From NCBI RefSeq assembly GCF_036010325.1, contig NZ_CP108549.1, forward strand, positions 1,116,001 to 1,180,000: 64,000 nt of DNA, written 5' to 3'. Source of the stretch: Streptomyces sp. NBC_01210 (lineage in GTDB: Bacteria; Actinomycetota; Actinomycetes; Streptomycetales; Streptomycetaceae). The notes beneath the pieces were generated by a model. The model worked only from the letters and a program-made list of their open reading frames with translations. It was not told the origin of the DNA and ran no database searches. Below are positions 52,663-61,191 of this stretch, one piece after another; the first letter of the stretch is position 1, and every line of letters begins with the position of its first letter. A program made the translations under genes and the position numbers.

Positions 52663-53260
52663 GTGCACACGACCGGGTCGCGCCCCAAGCTCGTCGTCTC
52701 GGCCGACGGCCACGGGGGTGGTCAGGCATGCCGGGTCCCGTCTGTTGGCCGATCTCGCCGACGCCACGGGCCTGACCGCCGGGTTGACCGACGCGCTGCG
52801 CCGCCTGCCGCCACGCGGCACCGGACACAACCCGGGCAGGATCGCGGTGGACTTGGCGGTGATACTCGCCGACGGCGGCGAAGCCATCGCCGACTTGGCC
52901 CTACTGCGCGACCAGGCCGCAGCCACGTACAAGCGGGGCTTCGGCTACCACCCGCTGTTGTGCTTCCTGGACAACACCGGCGAAGCCCTGGGCTGACTGC
53001 TGCGGCCGGGCAGGGCCGGCGCCAACACCGCCGCCGACCACATCACCGTCCTCGATGCGGCGCTCGCCCAGATCCCCGACGACCGCCGCCACGGCACCCC
53101 CATCCTCGTCTGCACCGACAGCGCCGGCGGAGCCAGAGCGTTCCTGGCCCACCTGTGCACCCTGCGCACCCAAGGCGTCCACACATCTTCTCGGTCGGAC
53201 ATCCCGTCACCGAGCCGGTCCGCCGCGCGATCCGCGCCCTGCCCGCCCACCACCGAGGAA
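52663..53260 (+). pseudogene. IS1380 family transposase remnant
   Basis: From a GTG the frame reads MHTTGSRPKLVVSADGHG, then an extra G in a GGGGG run shifts to the frame SRLLADLADATGLTAGLTDA, GRIAVDLAVILADGGEAIAD. A large internal deletion joins LLRDQA to ATYKRGFGYHPLLCFLDNTG. A TGA interrupts at 52994-52996, HITVLDAALAQIPDDRRHG continues, and a last shift precedes FSVGHPVTEPVRRAIRALP. The 3' half is absent. At least four lesions make it dead. Confidence 0.85.
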
Positions 53261-53981
53261 CCCGATGGAGACCCCGGCCCGAGCGTCGGGCCCAAGCCAT
53301 GCCCACTCAACGACCAGGGGTCGACAGCACCAATCCTTCGCCGTCCCGAGACCGAGACCACCCAACCCAGCCAGGTATGTACCCCTGTGAGCCCCTCTGA
53401 GTAAATCCCGTTCGGGCCTGGGCTGTTGAACTGGTCCTCGAAGGATCCGGGGCCTGGCTCAGCGTCTTTTTCACGTGGCACGGCAGCCTGGACATGGACG
53501 TCTGTCATCTCAGCAGCTATTCCAAAATGTAGGGAATCCCGCTCCGTCCAAGCCGCGGTTGCTCGCACCCCAGGAATCTGGACATCCTGCCCGAGTGGGC
53601 AGTTCAGGCCCTGATTCACCGGAGTGCGGACCCTTGCCTGAGTAGGTCGTTGCCGTGGTTCGGAAACCAGAAACCTATGATGCATTGGCATGCCATGGGA
53701 AATATCGCGCAATGGCAGTCGTGGCCGTCTACGGTGAGTCACCGGCGACAATTCGCTCGAAAGTTCGTCCGGCTGGTCGGGGAACGGTCGCTCTCACCGA
53801 TGACGCGACAGCGGTGCGCGGTGAAAACGGTGCGGCGGCTACCCCAAGGGAAACGACGAGTAGCTGGGGAAGCTTGATGAGTCGACGCAGGTGTGTCGGC
53901 GATGACGGGTTGCCAGGGGCACACCGGAGCAACACCTGATCCTGAGCCCTACAGCAGCGGCAACCCCGAGGAGTGGCGTAC
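53261..53981. other. 700-base region without a supported gene
   Basis: A minus-strand frame here is open for over 200 codons but partly overlaps the IS1380 remnant. Its central part (GLNCPLGQDVQIPGVRATAA, HFGIAAEMTDVHVQAAVPRE) looks protein-like without a recognised family. The right end carries the promoter and GAGGAG site of the cvnA-type gene. Confidence 0.35.
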
Positions 53982-56456
53982 ATGCCTGCGAGCGGAGCGA
54001 CCAGGAGGACCTCACAGGGGACTGCCTCGCGTATGCGCCCGTTTCCGTCTCAAGCGAGACGTATGCCCGGCACACACGCGCGGCGACGGCACCGGTCGAT
54101 CCGGACTTCTCTCATGCTTCTGTCCCTGGTCCCCTGCATCGCGCTCGTCGGCTTGTGGGCCGCAACAACCAGTCAGATGCTGGGACAGGGAGCTGACCTC
54201 CGTAGCAGAGTCCAGGCTGGCCGCATGCTCCAGCTGCCGGCCTTAGAGATGTTCCGCAACCTGCAGCGGGAGCGTGCCCTGACCGCGGTCTGGCTCACTG
54301 ACACTCCTTCCTCGCACGAGGCGCTGGACTCCCAGCGTCCGAAGACCGATGCCGCCCTGGCGACGATGGGTGGTCTGGCGGAGGCCCTGAAGGACGCCCC
54401 TCTGCGTTCCAGGGTCTCCTTCCGGCCGCTCGCCGACGCAATCCAGCGATTCCCCCTCCAAGTCCTGCGGAAGGGGATCGACACGCAGTCCATCAGCGGT
54501 GAACAAGCCCTCAGCGCGTTCACTCAACTCATCAACCTCGAGATCAAGGTGACGAGTGAGATCAGCGCCCAGGTCGATGACGGGTCCCTGGTGGCCGCGG
54601 CGGCGCCCCTGGGGCTGGTGGTGAACGCTGCGGAACAGATCGCGCGTGAGGACACTGTGCTCGCACCGGCCATGGCGACCGGTCTGCTCACCCATCGGGC
54701 ACGGGCAGAGTTCATCATGGCCACGGGTACCCAGCGGTTTCTTCTGGCCGCACTGTCCGCCCAGCTCTCCGACCGGAGTCGGCCGGCATTCCAGAAGATC
54801 ACAAGTAGTGCTGCCTGGAAGACCATGGTCTCGATCGAGAATGCGGTCTTGGGCCAGCCGGAGGTCGCTGACGGCAGCGGCTCCGTGGCGAGTGCGGCTA
54901 ATGCCCCGCCGCCGTCGGCGAGTCGGTGGGATGGCGCTCTGCGCCAGGTGAGCAATGATCTCGATCAGTTCATCCAGCAAAGTAGTGGGAACTTGCGGGC
55001 ACTTCAGACGGAACGGGCGAGCCAGATCATACGGAAGTCGATCGCCATCAGTGCCGCAGGACTCGCTGTAGTAGCTGTCGTGGCGGTCCTGTCGTGGCGC
55101 ATTGCCCAGTCCCTGCTGCGGAGAATGGCAGGCCTGCGCGAGGCTACCCTTGAGCTTGCCGAGGGTCGTCTGCCCACGCTGGTCGATCGACTGAACCGCA
55201 ATGAGACGATAGACGTCAGCGAAGAGGCGCCAGAACTGGACTACGGACACGATGAGTTGGGGCAAGTCGTCAAGGCGTTCAACACGGTGCAGCGGACCGC
55301 CGTCCGCAGCGCCGTGGCCTTGGCCGACGTCCGCCATGGGTTGGAGAATGTGATCCTGGGGATCGCCCGCCGCACGCAGAACCTGGTGAACCGACAACTC
55401 ACCCTGCTGGACCGGCTGGAGAGCGAGCACCAGGAGCCCAAAGTTCTGCAGGGTCTCTACGAGCTGGACTCCCAGGCGAGCCAGATACGTCGATACCAGG
55501 AGAACCTTGTGATCACGGCTGGTTCCCAGCCAGGGCGCCGTTTCACCGAACCGGTCTCCGTCGTCGACGTGCTGCGCAGCGCGGTCGGGGAGGTTGCCGA
55601 CTACCAGCGCATCGCCATTTACGCCGATGAAACGCTCCGGTTCGCTGCGCACGCGGTCGCCGACCTCATCCATCTGCTGACCGAACTCATCGACAACGCA
55701 GCGAGCTTCTCCCCGCCGGAGTTCCCTGTCGCGGTCAATGTCGAGCAGGCGAGCAAGGGCCTCGTGATCCAGATCGAGGATCGTGGCTTCGGGATGAGTG
55801 AGGACGGCTACGCCGAGTCGAACAGGAGGCTGGCAGAGCCGCCCCCCTTTGACGTCTTCGCCCTGGCTGAGGACGCTCGTGTGGGCCTGTTCGTGGTCGC
55901 CTGGCTCGCTGCCAGGCACCACATAGAGATCACACTGCGCGCCTCGCCGTTCGGCGGCACGTCCGCCATTGTCCTCATTCCGGCAAAGCTGGTGATCAAC
56001 GCTCCCTCACTGAAGGGGGCTACGGCAGATGTCGACCGCCCCGGCGGCACCAGCCTCAAGGCAGTAGTGACCGCCTTTCCCAGACCCAGCGCTCTCGGCT
56101 CCGGGCCGACGGCGACCTCAGACAGTGGAACGCCCCGCTCCATCCCCCTGCCCCCACTGTCTCCGCAGCAAGAACCGGCGGAACGTCCGACAGCGGCGCC
56201 ATTCCCTGGCTCTCCTCAGCCTCCCCCATGCTTGCCCCAGCGTGTTCCACAGGCTTCCGGGGTCAAGGAGCCGCGCCGCCCCTGCGCTCCCGTGTCAGGA
56301 CCGGACCCGCGTCCGGGACCGCTGCCTACGCCCGAGCGCCTCGCCACGACCATGGCCGCGTTCCAACGCGGATCGGTACATGCACGCGATTTCGGCGGTC
56401 CTCGCTCTCGACCCACATCGCTCCCTCGAAGGGCCCCTGATGACGCCCCGTCCTGA
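53982..56456 (+). CDS. Nitrate/sulfonate-sensing histidine-kinase-like protein (CvnA type)
   Basis: The 824-residue protein has a basic N-terminus, membrane helix 1 (SLMLLSLVPCIALVGLWAAT), an extracellular NIT-type sensor domain (PALEMFRNLQRERALTAVWL, HRARAEFIMATGTQRFLLAA), helix 2 (SIAISAAGLAVVAVVAVLSW) with HAMP, a helical region lacking the usual His (IARRTQNLVNRQLTLLDRLE) and HATPase_c (LTELIDNAASFSPPE; IQIEDRGFGMSEDGY). Its C-terminal tail is Pro-rich. It overlaps the next gene by 17 bases, as in Streptomyces conservons. Codon 88 is TTA (54243-54245). The ATG follows GAGGAG by 8 bases. Confidence 0.9.
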   Translation: MPASGATRRTSQGTASRMRPFPSQARRMPGTHARRRHRSIRTSLMLLSLVPCIALVGLWAATTSQMLGQGADLRSRVQAGRMLQLPALEMFRNLQRERALTAVWLTDTPSSHEALDSQRPKTDAALATMGGLAEALKDAPLRSRVSFRPLADAIQRFPLQVLRKGIDTQSISGEQALSAFTQLINLEIKVTSEISAQVDDGSLVAAAAPLGLVVNAAEQIAREDTVLAPAMATGLLTHRARAEFIMATGTQRFLLAALSAQLSDRSRPAFQKITSSAAWKTMVSIENAVLGQPEVADGSGSVASAANAPPPSASRWDGALRQVSNDLDQFIQQSSGNLRALQTERASQIIRKSIAISAAGLAVVAVVAVLSWRIAQSLLRRMAGLREATLELAEGRLPTLVDRLNRNETIDVSEEAPELDYGHDELGQVVKAFNTVQRTAVRSAVALADVRHGLENVILGIARRTQNLVNRQLTLLDRLESEHQEPKVLQGLYELDSQASQIRRYQENLVITAGSQPGRRFTEPVSVVDVLRSAVGEVADYQRIAIYADETLRFAAHAVADLIHLLTELIDNAASFSPPEFPVAVNVEQASKGLVIQIEDRGFGMSEDGYAESNRRLAEPPPFDVFALAEDARVGLFVVAWLAARHHIEITLRASPFGGTSAIVLIPAKLVINAPSLKGATADVDRPGGTSLKAVVTAFPRPSALGSGPTATSDSGTPRSIPLPPLSPQQEPAERPTAAPFPGSPQPPPCLPQRVPQASGVKEPRRPCAPVSGPDPRPGPLPTPERLATTMAAFQRGSVHARDFGGPRSRPTSLPRRAPDDAPS

Positions 56457-56862
56457 AAACCTCCCAGCGAACGACACCCAGGTCGGCCTTTTGCTGACCA
56501 GTCTGGTGGAGCGAGTCGCCCATGTGCGCCACGCCGTCGTCGTCTCCTACGACGGACTGGTCGTCAGTAGGTCCAGCTCGGTCGACCGCGCCAGTTCGGA
56601 ACGCCTCGCGGCCACGACGTCCGGACTGGTGAGCCTCGGCAACGGCATCTGCGCCGATTTCGCAGGCGGCGCTGTGGTCCAGACGCTGATCGAGATGCAG
56701 CATGGGTTCGTCCTTCTTACCTCGGCCGGGGAGGGCGCGTATCTGACGGTGCTTGCCTCCGCACAAGCAGACGTCGGCGTGGTGGCCTTCGAGATGAATA
56801 TGCTCGTCAGGAAAATCGGCGGTCTGCTCAGCGCATCGCCGCGCATCGAACCAGCTTCGTGA
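56440..56862 (+). CDS. Roadblock/LC7 domain protein (CvnB type)
   Basis: A 140-residue roadblock protein: LLTSLVERVAHVRHAVVVSY, DGLVVSRSSSVDRASSERLA, QTLIEMQHGFVLLTSAGEGA and YLTVLASAQADVGVVAFEMN. In conservons this protein binds the small GTPase CvnD and links it to the CvnA sensor. The ATG lies inside the end of the cvnA-type gene, with GAAGGG before it. Confidence 0.9.
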   Translation: MTPRPENLPANDTQVGLLLTSLVERVAHVRHAVVVSYDGLVVSRSSSVDRASSERLAATTSGLVSLGNGICADFAGGAVVQTLIEMQHGFVLLTSAGEGAYLTVLASAQADVGVVAFEMNMLVRKIGGLLSASPRIEPAS

Positions 56863-56888
56863 CGCGCGTTCCCTAACTTTCCAGAGCC

Positions 56889-57278
56889 ATGAGCCAACAC
56901 ACCGATCAGCCCGGGAACGGGACATCGCACGACGCCGTCGGCCGCCTGGTGCGCCCTTTCACCCTCGTCGGCGGACGTACAGAGCCCACACGGGACATCT
57001 TCACGCTCATCACCCTCATCACCACGGCCAGGGACCCGGGACCTCGCCGTACTCGCGCACTTCCTCCGGAACACCGGCAGATAGTGCAGATGTGCACCAT
57101 GCCGAAGGCTGTAGCCGAGGTCGCGGCCCTTCTCGACCTGCCGGTTTCGGTGGCCACCATTTTGTTGTCCGACCTGCTCGACGAGGGTCTGATCACCGCT
57201 CATGCACCAGTCAGCGCGTCGGAGGACGGAGGGCTCGCCCTGCTGCACAGAGTGAGGGACGGTCTTGCACGGCTGTGA
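56889..57278 (+). CDS. DUF742 protein (CvnC type)
   Basis: The 129-residue protein matches DUF742: RLVRPFTLVGGRTEPTR at the N-terminus, ALPPEHRQIVQMCTMPKAVA and a winged-helix-like LLDLPVSVATILLSDLLDEG. It is the third member of a conservon and starts 27 bases after the roadblock gene. The usual fourth gene, a CvnD-type GTPase, is not present. Confidence 0.9.
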   Translation: MSQHTDQPGNGTSHDAVGRLVRPFTLVGGRTEPTRDIFTLITLITTARDPGPRRTRALPPEHRQIVQMCTMPKAVAEVAALLDLPVSVATILLSDLLDEGLITAHAPVSASEDGGLALLHRVRDGLARL

Positions 57279-57302
57279 CAAGTGCCCCGGTGACAAGGAT
57301 CC

Positions 57303-57440
57303 TCATACCCGGCGGGTAACCCTTCGAGATCTCTTCAGGTGTGCAATTCCACGCTCGACCCGGATGCGGCGTGAGGAGTGAGCCCTGCGTCGGCGCCGGC
57401 GTCGGCCAGGATCTCCACGGCCGGACCCGCCGGCGAGGAG
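57303..57440 (-). pseudogene. IS5 family transposase remnant
   Basis: Minus-strand frames read AVEILADAGADAGLT and then, shifted, SSRRIRVERGIAHLKRSRRV, the DDE C-terminal region (VRVEHAIAHLK) of IS5-type transposases. It begins 25 bases after the DUF742 stop, where a cvnD gene would be expected. Confidence 0.7.
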
Positions 57441-57606
57441 CTTGACCAGGCCTGACTGCCGGACAACGGGTGGAAGCCGCGGTCTGGGCCGGCACACGTA
57501 CGCGGAAGGTACGGCGGTCCCAGTCGTGTCCGCCGTCGCGTAGCACGTCTCATGCTCCTTGCCAGCGCCCTTTTCGGAGGTCCTGGCGGGCATCCGCGAG
57601 CTGACT

Positions 57607-57766
57607 GTCGCCGAAACCGCGTTTCGCGATTCTGTGAGGTGTTCCGCAGATGCAGAGCGGTCGTCTTACCTGGTCTGCCCCTGAATGAGGATTCGCGGCT
57701 GGCCGACGAACTGCGTGCAGTGCAGATCGTGGGGCTGTGCATGCCATGACGGATTGGCATATCCGG
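57607..57766 (+). repeat. 160-base dispersed element, copy A
   Basis: This matches the minus strand of 42381-42540 at about three quarters of positions. A plus-strand frame across it (LPLNEDSRLADELRAVQIVG) is not conserved in the other copy. It lies between IS5 and MarR remnants. Confidence 0.7.
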
Positions 57767-57868
57767 CGGGATTTCCGCACTCAGGACACGCTCGGCGATA
57801 GCCTCGCCTCCACCCGTTGGAAAACCCCTGCGAATTCCCTTCCTCCCAGGGGGCGTGAAGACGGTGTC

Positions 57869-57900
57869 GGGCCGCCCGGGACTGCCCCTCCGGGCGGCCC
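57869..57900. terminator. Terminator hairpin after the marR remnant
   Basis: GGGCCGCCCGG and CCGGGCGGCCC are perfect 11-base arms around a 10-base loop, 25 bases beyond the stop of the marR-type remnant (read leftward). Confidence 0.75.
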
Positions 57901-57924
57901 TCCCCTGTTTGCCGCCGGCAGGAT

Positions 57925-58170
57925 CTAGCGGCCGGCGTCCGTGGTCCTCACCACGTAGCGGCGCCGGTCGCGGGCGGGGATCCCTCTCCCGTGCGGCTTG
58001 TCCAGCCCGTTCCAAGTCGCCCAGACCGGTGACCATTGGCCGGGTCGATGCGCAGGAACCTGCCGAGTGCCAGCTGTGACATGGGGCCGTTGTCGGCCAA
58101 CGCCCGCAACACGCTGTAGTGGCACCCGCAGTCCGTGACCGCCGAGGCCATCCTCGGCAATCCGGAATGC
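57925..58170 (-). pseudogene. Frameshifted MarR family regulator remnant
   Basis: Three successive minus-strand frames give HYSVLRALADNGPMSQLALG with RFLRIDPAN, then MVTGLGDLERAG, then RDRRRYVVRTTDAGR and a stop. Together they reproduce the winged helix of a MarR protein with two frameshifts. The N- and C-terminal dimerisation helices are missing or scrambled. Confidence 0.7.
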
Positions 58171-58610
58171 CACCTGCCCGACCTCGGTCGTCCGTCCCGT
58201 GGTGTGCCCGGCCGGCGAGTGGGTGTGTGCTATGTCCGGAGGCGACGAGACCGCGATGCCGGCTGGACGGACGCGGTCTGTCCAGGGCTGGCTGTCCACC
58301 CGGTAGGTGGCGCACGCATGCAGTTTGGTGTGGAGAGCACCCGGGCCACTCGGACCTGCATGCCCCCCATGAAGTAGAACGAGTGCCCCGGCCGCCGACG
58401 ACCCCCCTCCCGCACCGCGGCCCGAGGTGGTCCGTCTACGGATGCGGGGCGTACTCGCCGAGGTGCGGGGGGACCCGCGGTCCTCCGGCACCGGCCAGTG
58501 GGCATGATCGGCTGTCCTGAGCGGCGCCTGATCGCCGTCTGCGGTGCAATGGGGCATGTGGGGACCTCACGCCTCGGACGGCGAGGGGAAGCGGCCTGGA
58601 GGAGGCGACC
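58171..58610. other. Intergenic region upstream of the SpoIIE-type gene
   Basis: No recognisable gene. Frames are shadows or marR upstream debris. The end carries the TGGAGGAGGCGACC ribosome site of the next gene. Confidence 0.4.
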
Positions 58611-61025
58611 ATGGACGCGCGACAGGGCACCTCTGAGCCCCGAGAACGGTCCGCCGCACGTGATGCCCGGTTGGTGGTGGACGAGCAGGGTGCCGTTGCC
58701 GAGTGGAGTGCGCAGGCGCAGGAGCTGCTCGGCTATCCGGCGGATGAGGTCCTGGGCCGCCCTGTGACGGCACTGCTGTCCGCCGGGGAGCGGTCGGCCT
58801 CCGCAGGCCTCACGGAGGAGACGCCGCCCCCTGGTGAACGGTTGGCCGCCCGGCATCGTGACGGGCACCTCCTCGATGTCCGCGCGCAGGTGCGCCTCCT
58901 GGTGGCAGACGGCACCGTGCGCTGGGCAGTGGTCCTGAAAGCCGCAGACGGCACCGATGAGCAGGAGCTCGATACGGCACTGCTGAGGGCGCTGCTGACC
59001 GATTCCCCGCTGGGAGTGCAGGTCCTCGACCCTGAGCTGCGGGTCGTCCGGATGAACTTGTCCGCGCCGGGAGCACGGGGAGTGGTGGGCGTGGAGGCCA
59101 TCGGGCGCCTCGCTCGTGAGGTGGCTCCGGGCGTGATTGACGACGCTGCGGAGCAAATAATCCGATCGGTGCTGGAGACCGGTGAGCCGGTGATCGACTT
59201 CGAATACGGCGGCCGCCCCCCGACCGACCCTGATCACGATCACATGTACTTGGTGACGCTCCTGCCGCTGAAGGATGAGAACGGAAGCGTTCTCGGGGTG
59301 TGCATCACTTCGCAGGACGTGTCCGAGCGGCACCGGGCACAGACGCGCCTGGCCCTGCTGGTGGAGGCGGCCACCCGGATCGGTACGACGCTGGAAGTGA
59401 CGACGACGGCGGACGAGCTGGCCGTGGTCTCCGTGCCGGCCCTTGCCGACGTCGTGGCTGTCGACGTCCTGGACGACGTGTTCCACGGTGAGGCGTCCCC
59501 GCCCGGGCCGGTGAGCGCCGAGGCGCTCGTGCGGCGCGCCGCTTGCCGCGCTGCCGAAGGGCTGGACGTTCAGCCGGCATACGCTCCGGACGAGCTGGTC
59601 CCGACCTACCCGCCGTTCTTCACCGCGTGCCTGACAGACCTGCAGCCCCGCCTGCTGCCTGACCTGAAGGCCGACCGCCAGTGGTCCACCCTTGAGCCTC
59701 ACCGAGCCGAAATCGTGCGCAGGGCCGGCATGCACTCCATGATGGTCGTACCACTCACCGCCCGCGGTGTGATGCTCGGCATCGCCAGCTTCTACCGGAC
59801 GAGGACCACCGATCCGTTCGATGAGGACGACCTCGCCCTCGCCACCGAACTCGCCGCCCGGGCGGCCGTGTGCATCGACAATGCGCGGCAGTACACGCGC
59901 GAGCGCAACGCCGCGCTCATCCTGCAACGCAGCCTGCTGCCGCGGCGCGTCCCGGCCCAGAACGCGGTGGAGGTGGCCTGGCGCCACGAGCCCTCCAGTA
60001 ACGTCGGGGACTGGTTCGATGTCATCCCGCTCTCCGGCGCGCGGGTGGCTCTCGTGGTGGGGCGCCTGGTCGGGCAGAGCATGCAGGCAGCGGCGGAAAT
60101 GGGCCAACTGCGCAGCGCCATCAACACCCTGGCCGCACAGGATCTGGCCCCCGACGAACTGCTCGCCCAGCTCAACGACCTGGTGACCGGCCAGGCCGAT
60201 GCCCAACCTCCCGACGGCACCTCGGCAGGGACGCCTCTGGCACGGGCCACCTGTGTGTACGCGGTCTACGACCCCATCTCCCGACGCTGCACCTTCGCCC
60301 GGGCCGGCGGCTTGTCCCCTGTGATCATCAAGCCCGAAGGCGCGGTGGAATTGCCCGACGTCCCGTTCGGCCCACCGCTGGGCAGCGGCCGTCCGCCCTA
60401 CGAGACCGTCGAAGTGGAACTACCGGTGGGAAGCGCCATCGTCCTGTCCACCAGCAGTCTCGTCCCGGGCGGGGACCCGCAGACGGTACCGGCCGGCCTG
60501 CGGCAGATCCTGGCCAACCCCCACCGGCCCATGGAAGACACCTGTGACGCCGTGGTCCGCGCACACCGGGACAGCGGGCAGGACAGCATCACGTTGCTGC
60601 TGGCACGCACCAAGGACCTCGGCGAGGACCAGGTGGCGGCCTGGACCCTGCCGAACGACCCCGCAGTCGTCACCACCGCCCGCACGCTGGCCCGTCGGCA
60701 ACTCGCCAACTGGAGCCTGGAAGAGTTGGAGCCCACCACCGAACTGATCGTCAGCGAGCTGGTCACCAACGCCATCCGCTACGCCGGCGGCCCCATCCAT
60801 CTGCGCCTCGTCCGCGACCTCACCCTCATCTGCGAGGTCACCGACGGCAGCAGCACCGCCCCACATCTGCGCCATGCGTACGACACCGACGAGGGCGGCC
60901 GGGGTCTCTTCCTCATTGCCCAGCTCACTCGCCGCTGGGGCACCCGATACGCCGCACGGGGCAAGACGATCTGGGCCGAGCAGGCCCTCCCCCTGGCCGA
61001 TCACGATGAAGTCGAGGCTGCTTGA
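58611..61025 (+). CDS. SpoIIE-type protein with PAS, GAF, phosphatase-like and ATPase domains
   Basis: The 804-residue protein has two PAS domains (DEQGAVAEWSAQAQELLGYP; LLTDSPLGVQVLDPELRVVR), a GAF domain (AGMHSMMVVPLTARGVMLGI), a SpoIIE/PP2C-like domain (ERNAALILQRSLLPRRVPAQ; SSNVGDWFDVIPLSGARVAL) and a C-terminal HATPase_c_2 anti-sigma-kinase domain (ELIVSELVTNAIRYAGGPIH; DEGGRGLFLIAQLTRRWG). In the phosphatase the usual GDVxGHG is GRLVGQS, with Arg485 in place of a metal-binding Asp, and AGHxPP is AGGLSP, so activity is doubtful. The kinase part may act on an anti-anti-sigma factor. The ATG follows GGAGGAGGCGACC. Confidence 0.9.
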   Translation: MDARQGTSEPRERSAARDARLVVDEQGAVAEWSAQAQELLGYPADEVLGRPVTALLSAGERSASAGLTEETPPPGERLAARHRDGHLLDVRAQVRLLVADGTVRWAVVLKAADGTDEQELDTALLRALLTDSPLGVQVLDPELRVVRMNLSAPGARGVVGVEAIGRLAREVAPGVIDDAAEQIIRSVLETGEPVIDFEYGGRPPTDPDHDHMYLVTLLPLKDENGSVLGVCITSQDVSERHRAQTRLALLVEAATRIGTTLEVTTTADELAVVSVPALADVVAVDVLDDVFHGEASPPGPVSAEALVRRAACRAAEGLDVQPAYAPDELVPTYPPFFTACLTDLQPRLLPDLKADRQWSTLEPHRAEIVRRAGMHSMMVVPLTARGVMLGIASFYRTRTTDPFDEDDLALATELAARAAVCIDNARQYTRERNAALILQRSLLPRRVPAQNAVEVAWRHEPSSNVGDWFDVIPLSGARVALVVGRLVGQSMQAAAEMGQLRSAINTLAAQDLAPDELLAQLNDLVTGQADAQPPDGTSAGTPLARATCVYAVYDPISRRCTFARAGGLSPVIIKPEGAVELPDVPFGPPLGSGRPPYETVEVELPVGSAIVLSTSSLVPGGDPQTVPAGLRQILANPHRPMEDTCDAVVRAHRDSGQDSITLLLARTKDLGEDQVAAWTLPNDPAVVTTARTLARRQLANWSLEELEPTTELIVSELVTNAIRYAGGPIHLRLVRDLTLICEVTDGSSTAPHLRHAYDTDEGGRGLFLIAQLTRRWGTRYAARGKTIWAEQALPLADHDEVEAA

Positions 61026-61059
61026 TCACCCGCACGACGCCCCGGAACTGCGGCTGACG

Positions 61060-61190
61060 TCGATGGGCCAGTGGTCGACTCGATGGGATTCGTGGTCCGC
61101 AGGTAGATCCAGTCGGCGGGGAAGTCGTAGAAGCGCCAGCAGCTCGGCCTCGTCGTCGGTGACCTTCTTGACGGCCATCGTGGCGAGGCG
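61060..61190 (-). pseudogene. IS256 family transposase remnant
   Basis: Minus-strand frames read VKKVTDDEAELLA and, after one extra C, FYDFPADWIYLRTTNPIEST, the conserved C-terminal region of IS256 (mutator) transposases. The rest is gone. Confidence 0.75.
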
Positions 61191-61191
61191 C

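Noticed and set aside
52945..53751. 268-codon minus-strand frame
   Set aside because: Nearly half is antisense to the IS1380 remnant, the start is unsupported and no family is recognised.
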